Shown one piece after another: positions 16,460 through 23,438 of a stretch of DNA of 23,883 nucleotides. Numbering within the stretch: position 1 is the stretch's first letter; the number at the start of each line of letters is the position of its first letter. The notes beneath the pieces were generated by a model. That model was not told where the DNA came from and made no database searches. It worked only from the letters and a program-made list of their open reading frames with translations. Source of the DNA: an uncultured Bacilli bacterium (GTDB lineage: Bacteria; Bacillota_I; Bacilli_A; RF39; UBA660); NCBI GenBank assembly GCA_934167935.1, contig CAKPMH010000017.1, positions 1 through 23,883 of the forward strand, in the 5' to 3' direction. A program made the position numbers and the translations under genes.

Positions 16460-16882
16460 ATGAAACCAGAACAAATTTTTATAGGTAATATTAGAAAATG
16501 TACTAAATATACAATCTATAATACATTATTTAGTAATGAAATGTACATAAATAATCAATGTGTTGAATGTGATTTTTTTGGATATATTGATACAGATGAT
16601 GAACTTTATAAAGAAAATGCCATTTTAATAAAAATTAAAAATGGTGGATATGTTGATTTAGAAAATTTTAATTCGATTTTAGATTATATTAAAATTCATA
16701 AAAGTACTACAAAAAATGGCTTTACTACAGGAGGACTAATAATGCCAACAACTGCTCATAGCCTTGATAGTTTATTTGTTGATAGAAAATCTTTAAAGCC
16801 TTATTATTCAGATAAATGTCAAAAAGACATATCAGTACGTCAATTAAAAAAACAAATAAATAATAATAGTAAAACTAAATAG
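16460..16882 (+). CDS. Hypothetical protein
   Basis: The ATG at 16460 has a strong GGGAGGA ribosome site, a clear promoter and a clear terminator, so this is a real single-gene unit. The protein has 140 residues. Its core (residues ~30-75) looks like a small beta barrel or sheet: QCVECDFFGYIDTDDELYKE, then AILIKIKNGGYVDLENF. Cysteines at ~14, 34, 37 and 119 include a CVEC pair that could bind metal, but no second close pair is seen. The C-terminus is Lys/Asn-rich. There is no signal peptide or membrane segment. I do not recognise the family. Confidence 0.8.
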   Translation: MKPEQIFIGNIRKCTKYTIYNTLFSNEMYINNQCVECDFFGYIDTDDELYKENAILIKIKNGGYVDLENFNSILDYIKIHKSTTKNGFTTGGLIMPTTAHSLDSLFVDRKSLKPYYSDKCQKDISVRQLKKQINNNSKTK

Positions 16883-16906
16883 TATTACTAAATGTTATTA
16901 AATTTC

Positions 16907-16943
16907 AAAAAACTACCTTCAATTTATGCTGAAAGTAGTTTTT
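16907..16943. terminator. Strong terminator after the 140-residue gene
   Basis: AAAAACTAC (16908-16916) pairs with GTAGTTTTT (16935-16943), extended inside by TTCA/TGAA after one mismatch. The T run makes a plus-strand terminator 25 nt after the stop at 16882, and the A run on the left allows action against minus-strand transcripts. It shares its right half with the terminator at 19915-19949. Confidence 0.85.
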
Positions 16944-17063
16944 ATATTGTAAATATTTAAAATTTTTTACTATAATTCTATTATTAAATTTTTTTTTATC
17001 TTACCATATCTATATAATCAATAGTTTCTGTTAATATTCATTATTAATATTACCACTCCATTA

Positions 17064-17417
17064 TTAATTTTTAATAAATATTTTTAAAGCTTGATTATCA
17101 ATATTATTAGTAATTCTTTCACATATTGAAACATAAGTAATATTATATACTTTTTCTGCACTAAATTTAACTAAATCATCAAAATTTTCATTTGTCATTA
17201 ATCTATATGATAAATGGTTTAAACGAAATAATAAATCATCTGATAATTCTTTTACATCTTCAAGTTTTTCAATATTTAAAGTTGTTACTCTAGATATCAT
17301 TATCAGTTTTCCAAAATCTTCTTGTGTTAAATTCAATGTTTTTCTAAAATTAAATACTAATTGCCCAAAAGTTCTATTTTTAAAATTATTTCCACTAATA
17401 ATTTCTGTTTTATTCAT
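17064..17417 (-). CDS. XRE-family helix-turn-helix regulator (copy B)
   Basis: The ATG at 17417 follows GAGGAGG at 9 nt. The protein has 117 residues and closely resembles the regulator at 11302-11658 over its whole length, with identical blocks LTQEDFGK, ELSDDLLFRLNHLS and FDDLV. The helix-turn-helix lies at ~18-52. The recognition helix differs from copy A (SRVTTLNIEK against TRRTIIKIEQ), implying a different DNA target. Unlike copy A it is alone, with no receiver or partner gene behind it. It has its own extended -10 promoter about 100 bp upstream. It could act as an independent regulator or by forming mixed dimers with copy A; both are inferences. Confidence 0.85.
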   Translation of the reverse strand: MNKTEIISGNNFKNRTFGQLVFNFRKTLNLTQEDFGKLIMISRVTTLNIEKLEDVKELSDDLLFRLNHLSYRLMTNENFDDLVKFSAEKVYNITYVSICERITNNIDNQALKIFIKN

Positions 17418-17727
17418 ATATTTATACCTCCTCTTTAAAAATATTTTTTATTTTAACAGAATATTATATTTTATCTGTATAATAATCTTTAAAATATCCA
17501 AACAAAAATTATGAATATTATAACATATTTATGAAATTACATCTATATTCTTTTGTATTTTCTCCATAAAATACTTTACTATTTTTATCAATATAAATTA
17601 TAAAAAAATCATTTTAAATTATAAAAATAAATCTTAATATAGAATTGATTATCTATTTATTTCCTTTTTAGATAATTGAATATTCTAATAAATATTAATT
17701 AACTATACTATATAAATTTTAACAATT
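17418..17727. other. Non-coding gap upstream of XRE copy B
   Basis: This AT-rich gap of about 310 bp holds the GAGGAGG ribosome site, long leader and promoter of XRE copy B. An 8-bp inverted repeat, ATTATCTA (17648-17655) with TAGATAAT (17669-17676), lies behind the 17728 gene on the minus strand and may end its transcript, though it lacks a T tract. I see no gene here. Confidence 0.5.
17517..17525 (-). promoter_or_regulatory. Extended -10 promoter of XRE copy B
   Basis: The minus strand reads TGTTATAAT (17525-17517). The -35 region is weak. The predicted start near 17510 leaves an unusually long leader of about 90 nt, which contains a small inverted repeat (ACAGA/TCTGT, about 17456-17478). 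Confidence 0.6.
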
Positions 17728-18177
17728 TTATATTTCTTTTTTCAAAACTCGTTTTCTTGCCTTTTTATCATTACTTATTAATACAAGTATTTGTTGTACA
17801 TCATCTGATGAAATATTAATGTTTTTATTATATAAATTCTCAATCATATTTATAAACATATCTACATACATATATTTTTTTATAATAGGAGTTATAGATT
17901 TTTTTAAATCAAAAAAACAAATATTAGTATCTTTATTCATATTGACATAAACACCACAATATTCTTCATCAGGATAACAACCTTCATGATCAACTATTGT
18001 TTTAAAACAAACTTTATTTATGCCATCATTAATTATCAGATGATGGTAACCATATAATTCACTCCATTGACTAGAACGACTCCAATCTTTTTCATATTTC
18101 TGTATTGCTGTTATGTTATCTTCATAATGGTTAATAACATATGTTAAAGAATTATAAATTAATTTTCTATCTATCAT
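17728..18177 (-). CDS. Downstream half of a TGA-interrupted unknown gene
   Basis: The frame from the ATG at 18177 gives 149 residues, but that ATG has no ribosome site (the upstream bases are GAATTTGAAAAATCTTGT). The same frame is open back through 18 more codons (KKEERLLYKKRLEFEKSC) to a single TGA at 18234-18232, which is the stop of the upstream gene. This is therefore probably the second half of one ~367-residue protein. The segment includes IQKYEKDWSRSSQWSELYGYHHLIIN, read as two blocks, DHEGCYPDEEYCGVYVN, and a helical C-terminus with SSDDVQQILVLISNDKKARKRV. I recognise no family. It may be expressed by readthrough or reinitiation, or be inactive. Confidence 0.6.
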   Translation of the reverse strand: MIDRKLIYNSLTYVINHYEDNITAIQKYEKDWSRSSQWSELYGYHHLIINDGINKVCFKTIVDHEGCYPDEEYCGVYVNMNKDTNICFFDLKKSITPIIKKYMYVDMFINMIENLYNKNINISSDDVQQILVLISNDKKARKRVLKKEI

Positions 18178-18231
18178 ACAAGATTTTTCAAATTCTAATC
18201 TTTTTTTATAGAGTAGTCTTTCTTCTTTTTT

Positions 18232-18831
18232 TCATGTTATTTCTTCTCTTCTTTGTTGCTGTAATTCTTTTGTATTTAATAAAAATTCTTGTAATATAAT
18301 TTCTAAATCATCTTTTGTTATTTTATGAAGGGAATTGTTTGATCTTTTGTCATATAAAAAATCTATGAAATATTGAATATAAGAGGTATTTATTTCTTCT
18401 GGTGCTTTACTCAAATCATAAGAAGATATAAAGGGTGATGGTGGTAAAAAAGTTAATGTTGCTTCTTCCTTATAAAAAATATTCTTGCACTTTATTTTTT
18501 TTAATTTATAATTTGGATAAACTTGAGGAAATTCCTTTTCATTAAGTTTAGGTTCTACTAGATAATCATAATTACCAAGCCAAGAATTATCCTTTACACA
18601 GTGATATAATATGCCTTCAAAATTAGACATTAATTTAGCAATTATATCACCAATTAATTTTAAATCAAACGTAGATAATTCATTTATTTTATTATTTAAC
18701 TCTAATACTTGTTCTCTTTTCTCCTTAAGAAGTTTTACTTCACTAAACTCATCTATCATTTTTTCTAATTCAACAATCTGTTGTTTTTTTTGTTTTAAAT
18801 CTTCTATATCCTTAATTAATATCCTATGCAT
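18232..18831 (-). CDS. Upstream half of a TGA-interrupted unknown gene
   Basis: The ATG at 18831 has a good AAGGAG ribosome site. The frame encodes 199 residues and ends at TGA (18234-18232), the only TGA stop among the intact genes here. Residues ~8-50 are a strong coiled coil (LKQKKQQIVELEKMIDEFSE). The middle is globular with LGNYDYLVEPKL and TFLPPSPFISSYDLSKAP, and the end is helical (ELQQQRREEIT), running in frame into the next segment after the TGA. I recognise no family. It is transcribed away from the LysR gene, the classic arrangement for a LysR-controlled target, so the regulator at 18921 may control it. Confidence 0.7.
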   Translation of the reverse strand: MHRILIKDIEDLKQKKQQIVELEKMIDEFSEVKLLKEKREQVLELNNKINELSTFDLKLIGDIIAKLMSNFEGILYHCVKDNSWLGNYDYLVEPKLNEKEFPQVYPNYKLKKIKCKNIFYKEEATLTFLPPSPFISSYDLSKAPEEINTSYIQYFIDFLYDKRSNNSLHKITKDDLEIILQEFLLNTKELQQQRREEIT

Positions 18832-18847
18832 AATATCAACTCCTTAC

Positions 18848-18876
18848 TTGAATTATACACAAAATCATGATATAAA
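18848..18876 (+). promoter_or_regulatory. LysR promoter in the divergent region
   Basis: TTGAAT (18848-18853), a 17-bp spacer and TATAAA (18871-18876) preceded by TGA (extended -10) face the LysR gene. On the other strand TATAAT (18857-18852) faces the 18831 gene, so the two promoters overlap. LysR proteins commonly act on such overlapping divergent promoters. Confidence 0.6.
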
Positions 18877-18920
18877 TATAATATATATTTTTTATATTAA
18901 ATATAAGAGGTGTTTATATT

Positions 18921-19811
18921 ATGAATATTAATATGGAATTATACAAAATATTTTATATAGTTGCAAAAAATGGTAGTATTTCTGCGGCTGCTAATATTTT
19001 ATTTATTTCTCAACCAGCAATTACATTTCAAATAAAAAAGCTAGAAGAACAATTAGGTGTTAGTTTATTTACTAGAACAAAACATGGAGTAATATTAACT
19101 GAGGAAGGAAAAACATTATTCAATTATGTAAAAAACGGAATAGAAAATATTATTAATGGAGAAAATGCAATAACAAATCTCAAAAATTTAGATAGTGGAA
19201 CAATCAGAATTGGAGTATCAACTACAATTTGTAGATATATTTTAATGCCACATTTAGAAAAGTTTCATAAAAAATATCCCAAAATAGATATTCAAATAAA
19301 TAACAATCTTTCAAATAATTTATTGAAGGAATTAAGAAATGGAAATTTAGATATTTTAATAATGTTTTCACCTGAAAACGATAATAAAGATTTAATTTTA
19401 AAACCAATCGTTGATGTACAAGATATATTTGTTGGAAATAAAAAATATTATGATTTAACAAAAGGAAAATTAAATCTTAAAAATTTAGAATCTTATCCCC
19501 TAATTTTACCAAGTTCTTCTTCAAATAGTAGAATACATTTAAATAAATATTTAAAAGAAAATAAATGTGATATAAATCCTAAACTAGAAGTCGTTAGTTA
19601 TAATTTAATTATAGATTTAATTAAAGCTGGATTTGGTATTGGCTATGCTACTAAAGAATTTATATCAGATGAATTAAATAATAAATCTTTATATGAAATA
19701 AAAATCGACAATAATATTTCAAAAAGAACTATTGTAATCGCAACAATTAATAAAAAAGAACCAAATTATAGTTCTAAAAAACTTATTGAAATGATTACTA
19801 ATAAATCATAA
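18921..19811 (+). CDS. LysR-family transcriptional regulator
   Basis: The ATG at 18921 follows AGAGGTG. The protein has 296 residues, the usual LysR length. The N-terminal winged helix-turn-helix (~5-62) shows FYIVAKNGSISAAANILFIS and QPAITFQIKKLEEQLG, then the wing LFTRTKHGVILTEEG. A linker helix leads into the periplasmic-binding-like effector domain (~92-290), starting GTIRIGVSTTICRYILMP. That opening, with the later GNLDILIM and FGIGYATKEFI, is typical of the CysL/YwfK-like or CbbR-like branch. The inducer cannot be told. It is divergent from the TGA-split gene and probably regulates that gene and itself. Confidence 0.93.
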   Translation: MNINMELYKIFYIVAKNGSISAAANILFISQPAITFQIKKLEEQLGVSLFTRTKHGVILTEEGKTLFNYVKNGIENIINGENAITNLKNLDSGTIRIGVSTTICRYILMPHLEKFHKKYPKIDIQINNNLSNNLLKELRNGNLDILIMFSPENDNKDLILKPIVDVQDIFVGNKKYYDLTKGKLNLKNLESYPLILPSSSSNSRIHLNKYLKENKCDINPKLEVVSYNLIIDLIKAGFGIGYATKEFISDELNNKSLYEIKIDNNISKRTIVIATINKKEPNYSSKKLIEMITNKS

Positions 19812-19869
19812 TTTTTAAAGCATTATAATAATTACATAAAATTTAAAAAACATTTCCTTTTATACACAC

Positions 19870-19887
19870 AAATTGATATATCAATTT
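19870..19887. repeat. 18-bp perfect palindrome behind LysR
   Basis: AAATTGATATATCAATTT is a perfect 18-bp palindrome, 58 bp after the LysR stop. Short ACAC (19864-19869) and GTGT (19893-19897) arms flank it. It could be an operator, or the top of a hairpin in the LysR 3' region. No T tract follows immediately. Confidence 0.65.
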
Positions 19888-19914
19888 ACAAATGTGTTAT
19901 TAAATTTTCAAAAT

Positions 19915-19949
19915 AAAACTACTTCTAATTTAATTTGAAAGTAGTTTTT
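19915..19949 (+). terminator. Terminator downstream of LysR
   Basis: AAAACTACTT (19915-19924) pairs perfectly with AAGTAGTTTT (19939-19948), followed by more T. The right arm and tail (GAAAGTAGTTTTTATATT) repeat those of the terminator at 16907-16943. Confidence 0.8.
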
Positions 19950-20023
19950 ATATTATTTGAAAAAATTCAAATATTAATTAATTTGAAGTTCTAATTAAGA
20001 AGTACAACAATCAATTAAACAAG

Positions 20024-20048
20024 AAAAATAGTTAGTAATATAACTATT
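20024..20048 (-). terminator. Terminator of the ABC transporter gene
   Basis: AATAGTTA (20027-20034) and TAACTATT (20041-20048) form a perfect 8-bp stem with a 6-nt loop. On the minus strand it is followed by five T, 12 nt after the ABC stop codon at 20061. Confidence 0.75.
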
Positions 20049-20060
20049 ACATATCATATT

Positions 20061-21848
20061 TTATTCTGTAATATTTTCATTTAAAATGATATTCTCTTCA
20101 GTTTGCTTATGTGAACTAGAATAATTATTGGTTTGTAAATCTATATAATACTCATTATTTTTCATAAGTTCTTCATGTGATCCTTGACCTACAATCTTAC
20201 CTTTATTTAATACAATAATTTTATCAGCTATTTTCATTACATCTTTTTTATGTGTTATTATAATAATTGTATGATCCAATTTTAAATTTTCAAAAATATC
20301 CTTTATCTTTTCAACTAACAATGGATCTAATGAACTTGTTACCTCATCAAATATTAAAATTTCCGCTTTAGATAATAATGTTCTAGCAATAGCTAATAAT
20401 TGTTTTTGTCCTCCTGAAAAATTAGTAGCATTTTCTGTTAATATTGTATTATATCCCTTTGGAAGACTCATAATATAGTCATGAATTCCAACTCGCTTAC
20501 AAGCTTCAATTTGATTATCAATATTTGAATTAATTAAATTTAAATTTTTTCGTATACTCATATTAAATATGAATGGAAATTGATTAACACCAACTACATT
20601 TGTTGAATATACATTGTTTGAATAATCATATATGTTTACATTGTCAATTAAAATTTCTCCATTATCAATTTTATATTTTCTTAATATTAAGTTTGTTATT
20701 GTTGTTTTTCCACTACCACTATGACCTACTAAAGCAGTAATTTTATTAGGTTCTGCAACAAAATTTATATTTTCTATATTTCCCTTATTTTTTGACTTAT
20801 AAGAAAAATTAACATTTTTAAATTCTACTACACCATTTATATAATCATTTTCATTTAAACCAAATGTAATTTGTTGTTTACTTGAATAACTTAAGATGTT
20901 ATTAATTCTAATTATTGATATTGACCATTCTCTAATCTGTCTAGAATACCCCATTAATTCTTTTGTATTAGTCATGATATTTTCAAAATAAGTTATTAAT
21001 AACACTAATACATTAACTTCGTATTTTCCATTTAATACAAAATAAACTAGTATTAAATATAAAATTACTTTTCCAAAATCTATAATAAATTGTAATAAGC
21101 TTCTTCTAATATCTACATATTTTCTCTTCAACATATATTGGTCTGCCCATTTATTGGCAATTATATAAAAATTATTTTTGATTTTTTTATAAATATTAAA
21201 AATTTTTATTTCTCCAAGTCCATTTAATATTTGAGATAAATTATCAGTTAGTTTATCTCTATATTTTTGTTGTCCCATTAAATACCTTGTACTTTTTATA
21301 TTACAATAGTCAAATAATTTCAAATATAAAATTTCTAACAATATTACTAATAGTCCAACGAAAAGATTTGTTTTCAAGAATATAATAATCATTATTATAA
21401 TTTTCACAAAAACTACCATAATTTCACAAATATTATCGATCATTTCTGATAAATTTGCAGTATCTGTATTTACTGTATTTAAAATTGTTCCTTTAGATAT
21501 TTTATCAGAAAATTCAACATCATAGGTAAAAACCTTATCTATAATCTTTTCTCTTAAATTTTTATAACTATATTTAAAGTTGTGTGAATAAGAAACAGTG
21601 TTTAAATAACAAAATAAATTATATGCAATATAGGTAATTGCTAACATTCCAATATTTAAATACGTTGCACTCACATTTCCGTTTGTAACTTCATAAATAA
21701 TGTTTGAAGTAAATACTGGTATCAATAAACTTGATAAATGTGACATTATAGATCCAAAAAATAAAAGAAAGATCCATTTTTTACTACCTTTAACCAATTT
21801 AAAAAAATCTCTTATTATTTTTATATTATCTTTTATCAAAGCTACCAC
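20061..21848 (-). CDS. ABC exporter half-transporter (fused TMD-NBD)
   Basis: The protein has 595 residues from the GTG at 21848. Residues ~20-310 form a type IV ABC exporter membrane domain with six hydrophobic segments (for example ~26-48, 66-86, 143-163, 165-182, 258-273). Residues ~340-575 are the ATPase, with Walker A GHSGSGKTT (375-383), Q-loop Q423, signature FSGGQ (477-481), Walker B ILIFDE (497-502), D-loop SSLD and H-loop H533, so it looks fully active. It would work as a homodimer, or with a partner not present here. Export of a lipid, peptide or drug is possible. There is no peptidase domain at the N-terminus. The start is uncertain: an in-frame TTG at 21839, 10 nt after AGGA, is the alternative. 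It is a single gene with its own promoter and terminator. Confidence 0.92.
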   Translation of the reverse strand: MVALIKDNIKIIRDFFKLVKGSKKWIFLLFFGSIMSHLSSLLIPVFTSNIIYEVTNGNVSATYLNIGMLAITYIAYNLFCYLNTVSYSHNFKYSYKNLREKIIDKVFTYDVEFSDKISKGTILNTVNTDTANLSEMIDNICEIMVVFVKIIIMIIIFLKTNLFVGLLVILLEILYLKLFDYCNIKSTRYLMGQQKYRDKLTDNLSQILNGLGEIKIFNIYKKIKNNFYIIANKWADQYMLKRKYVDIRRSLLQFIIDFGKVILYLILVYFVLNGKYEVNVLVLLITYFENIMTNTKELMGYSRQIREWSISIIRINNILSYSSKQQITFGLNENDYINGVVEFKNVNFSYKSKNKGNIENINFVAEPNKITALVGHSGSGKTTITNLILRKYKIDNGEILIDNVNIYDYSNNVYSTNVVGVNQFPFIFNMSIRKNLNLINSNIDNQIEACKRVGIHDYIMSLPKGYNTILTENATNFSGGQKQLLAIARTLLSKAEILIFDEVTSSLDPLLVEKIKDIFENLKLDHTIIIITHKKDVMKIADKIIVLNKGKIVGQGSHEELMKNNEYYIDLQTNNYSSSHKQTEENIILNENITE

Positions 21849-21858
21849 ATCCTATTTA

Positions 21859-21867
21859 ATTATATCA
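21859..21867 (-). promoter_or_regulatory. Extended -10 promoter of the ABC gene
   Basis: The minus strand reads TGATATAAT (21867-21859). Transcription would start near 21852, only a few nt from the GTG at 21848, so the message would be almost leaderless or would use the TTG at 21839. Confidence 0.65.
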
Positions 21868-21876
21868 TACTCTAAG

Positions 21877-21916
21877 TTGATATGCATCATGTTTGACATT
21901 TTTTATCTTATATCAA
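21877..21916. promoter_or_regulatory. Inverted repeat upstream of the ABC promoter
   Basis: TTGATAT (21877-21883) and ATATCAA (21910-21916) form 7-bp arms 26 bp apart, just upstream of the ABC core promoter. The position suits an operator, but in such AT-rich DNA a chance match is possible. Confidence 0.3.
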
Positions 21917-22056
21917 TACCTAATAAATAAGCATAATAATAGAAGATAAAATATGTTTTTTAAAAAATACTATTTAATTTTATTTTACTTTTAATATCTT
22001 CTTTATTTTCTACCATAATATAAACATCAAAATAATCCATTAGAATTTTTTATCAT

Positions 22057-22084
22057 ATAAAAAATCAGTCATATTTAAGACTGA
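22057..22084 (-). terminator. Terminator of the 22157 gene
   Basis: On the minus strand TCAGTC (22084-22079) and GACTGA (22070-22065) pair around an 8-nt loop and are followed by a run of T. It lies about 70 nt after the stop codon of the gene at 22157. Confidence 0.7.
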
Positions 22085-22156
22085 AAATATTAAAGTTCTA
22101 TAAGTTTAAACAGATTCCTCTATGATGCACTAAAGGAAGGAATAAAACATTTTTTA

Positions 22157-22939
22157 CTAATTATTTTTTCTATCATAATACAGTGCTAATGTTAATAATT
22201 TATTTTTAGAACCTATATCAGGTATGGTGTTTTTAATTCTATTAAATTTTTGTTTTACTTGTTTATATGTCAATTTTGCCAATATTTCTCCACATAGTAT
22301 TTTATTAATAGATTGTCTAGAACAATATAATGCATTTGATGCTATATCTAAAACTTCATTATCTTTTTCTAGATAAGCATGATAATGCCCTCCATAAAAG
22401 AAATTAGGCATATACGAAAGTATCGCCCTATAATCATTATTTTCTCTTAAAAAATCATAAGTTCTATCATAACATTGTCCCATTAAGTCTTTCTCGAAAA
22501 TATGATAAGATTTTGAATCAGATAATATTTCACTTGCTTTATATACTTCAATAGTTCCTAAAATAGTACTTAAAATATATTTTGATTCATCCTTTTTTAT
22601 GTCATTAATTCCTGGCCATAGCAAAGGATCAATTGTATTATCATATTCTCTATCTGTTGCTAATAAATAATAAATTGCATTATGAATTGACATAGAATAA
22701 TTAAAATTATAGGAATTTAACAAATCAAGAAAATCTTTTTCAAATTCAGTACCTTTTAGTGAAAAAAAATCATATAATAATTCTTCTATAGGATTTCCTG
22801 TTTGATATAACAATTCTTCTCTATCTCTATATGTCATTTCTAGAAATTTCAATATAAATTCTTCTGCAATTAAATTATTTTTTTGTTCTGGTTTTCTCTC
22901 ACGTAATTCTTCCTGTTCATAAAAATCTTTATATTTCAT
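22157..22939 (-). CDS. Putative papain/transglutaminase-like protein with Cys-His-Asp triad
   Basis: The start is the ATG at 22939, preceded by TAGGTGA; a TTG at 23011 further upstream has no ribosome site. The protein has 260 residues. The N-terminal 140 residues are helical and acidic. The C-terminal part shows MGQCYDRTYDFL with C156, then GGHYHAYLEKDNEVLDIASN with H187 and D198. This spacing (Cys at a helix start after Gly-Gln, His in a strand, Asp about 11 residues later) is that of transglutaminase-like cysteine peptidases. Activity could be proteolysis, deamidation or crosslinking, or none. There is no signal peptide, so it is cytoplasmic. The 218-residue protein at 6654 has a similar His/Asp-region pattern without the catalytic residues. 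It is a single gene with a clear promoter and terminator. Confidence 0.7.
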   Translation of the reverse strand: MKYKDFYEQEELRERKPEQKNNLIAEEFILKFLEMTYRDREELLYQTGNPIEELLYDFFSLKGTEFEKDFLDLLNSYNFNYSMSIHNAIYYLLATDREYDNTIDPLLWPGINDIKKDESKYILSTILGTIEVYKASEILSDSKSYHIFEKDLMGQCYDRTYDFLRENNDYRAILSYMPNFFYGGHYHAYLEKDNEVLDIASNALYCSRQSINKILCGEILAKLTYKQVKQKFNRIKNTIPDIGSKNKLLTLALYYDRKNN

Positions 22940-23033
22940 AAAATCACCTACATTTAATATATCACATAATGATTTTTTATCATTATACAAGTGGTTTCTA
23001 AATTTAAACAATTTAATTTAGAAATTGACAGCT

Positions 23034-23062
23034 ATCATAACATATTTTTTTACATTTTACAA
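23034..23062 (-). promoter_or_regulatory. Promoter of the Cys-His-Asp protein gene
   Basis: The minus strand has TTGTAA (23062-23057), a 17-bp spacer and TATGAT (23039-23034) with a TGT extension. The start near 23027 leaves a leader of about 88 nt before the ATG at 22939, long enough for control at RNA level, but I see no known riboswitch in it. Confidence 0.75.
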
Positions 23063-23140
23063 CTTTTATACACCTTTCATTATTTTCATACTGTAATGAA
23101 CACTCAACAATGAAGGTTTTAGAAATGAGAAATAGGATAA

Positions 23141-23415
23141 ATGGAATTCTCGACTCTAAATAATTTAAAAAAAAAGATAAAATTAAAAATGCGAGGATAT
23201 GTGGTTTATCAAACTAAAAAATTTGATGTTAAGTTAAAAGAATCTGATATTGATAAGCATATTTCACCTACTCCTTCGTATAATCATTTTAAAAATGTTC
23301 TTAATAACAAACAATGGAATGTACTTCAACAAAAAAAGATGGACAAGATATTTCAGTATTTATGCCTACTGGTAGTTAGAAAGATTTATTAAAACAACCA
23401 GTACAAAAAAATTAA
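23141..23415 (+). pseudogene. Frameshifted remnant of an unknown gene
   Basis: A plus-strand frame runs from the ATG at 23141 (KMRGYVVYQTKKFDVKLKE and later ISPTPSYNHFKNVL) to a run of seven A at 23331-23337. There the natural continuation jumps one frame to DGQDISVFMPTGS, then a TAG, then KDLLKQPVQKN and TAA at 23415. Restoring one base and reading the TAG as a mutated CAG would give one continuous protein of about 90 residues. Without the shift the frame ends in LCLLVVRKIY at 23392, which looks unnatural. The parent family is not recognised. The ribosome site (AGGAT, 3 nt before ATG) is poor. It lies next to a recombinase remnant and may come from the same lost element. Confidence 0.5.
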
Positions 23416-23438
23416 AATAATTATAATTAAAAGACGTT

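Larger units (their letters stand above)
21849..22156. other. Intergenic region between ABC and Cys-His-Asp protein genes
   Basis: This gap of about 308 bp holds the ABC promoter and inverted repeat, the terminator at 22057-22084, and a 26-codon minus-strand frame (22040-21960) with no ribosome site that I do not call. At 22105-22140 a slightly more GC-rich stretch has short ATTCC/GGAAT arms. Confidence 0.5.

Noticed and set aside
18611..18931. Plus-strand open frame across the divergent promoter region
   Set aside because: Antisense to the coiled-coil gene and running over the LysR promoter; no start signal.
19222..19461. Minus-strand open frame inside the LysR gene
   Set aside because: It is antisense to a clear LysR gene and has a hydrophobic/aromatic shadow composition.
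21700..21930. Plus-strand open frame at the start of the ABC gene
   Set aside because: Antisense to the first membrane segments and promoter of the ABC gene.
21960..22040. 26-codon minus-strand frame MDYFDVYIMVENKEDIKSK
   Set aside because: It has no ribosome site and directly follows a terminator; possibly a relic, but too short to call.
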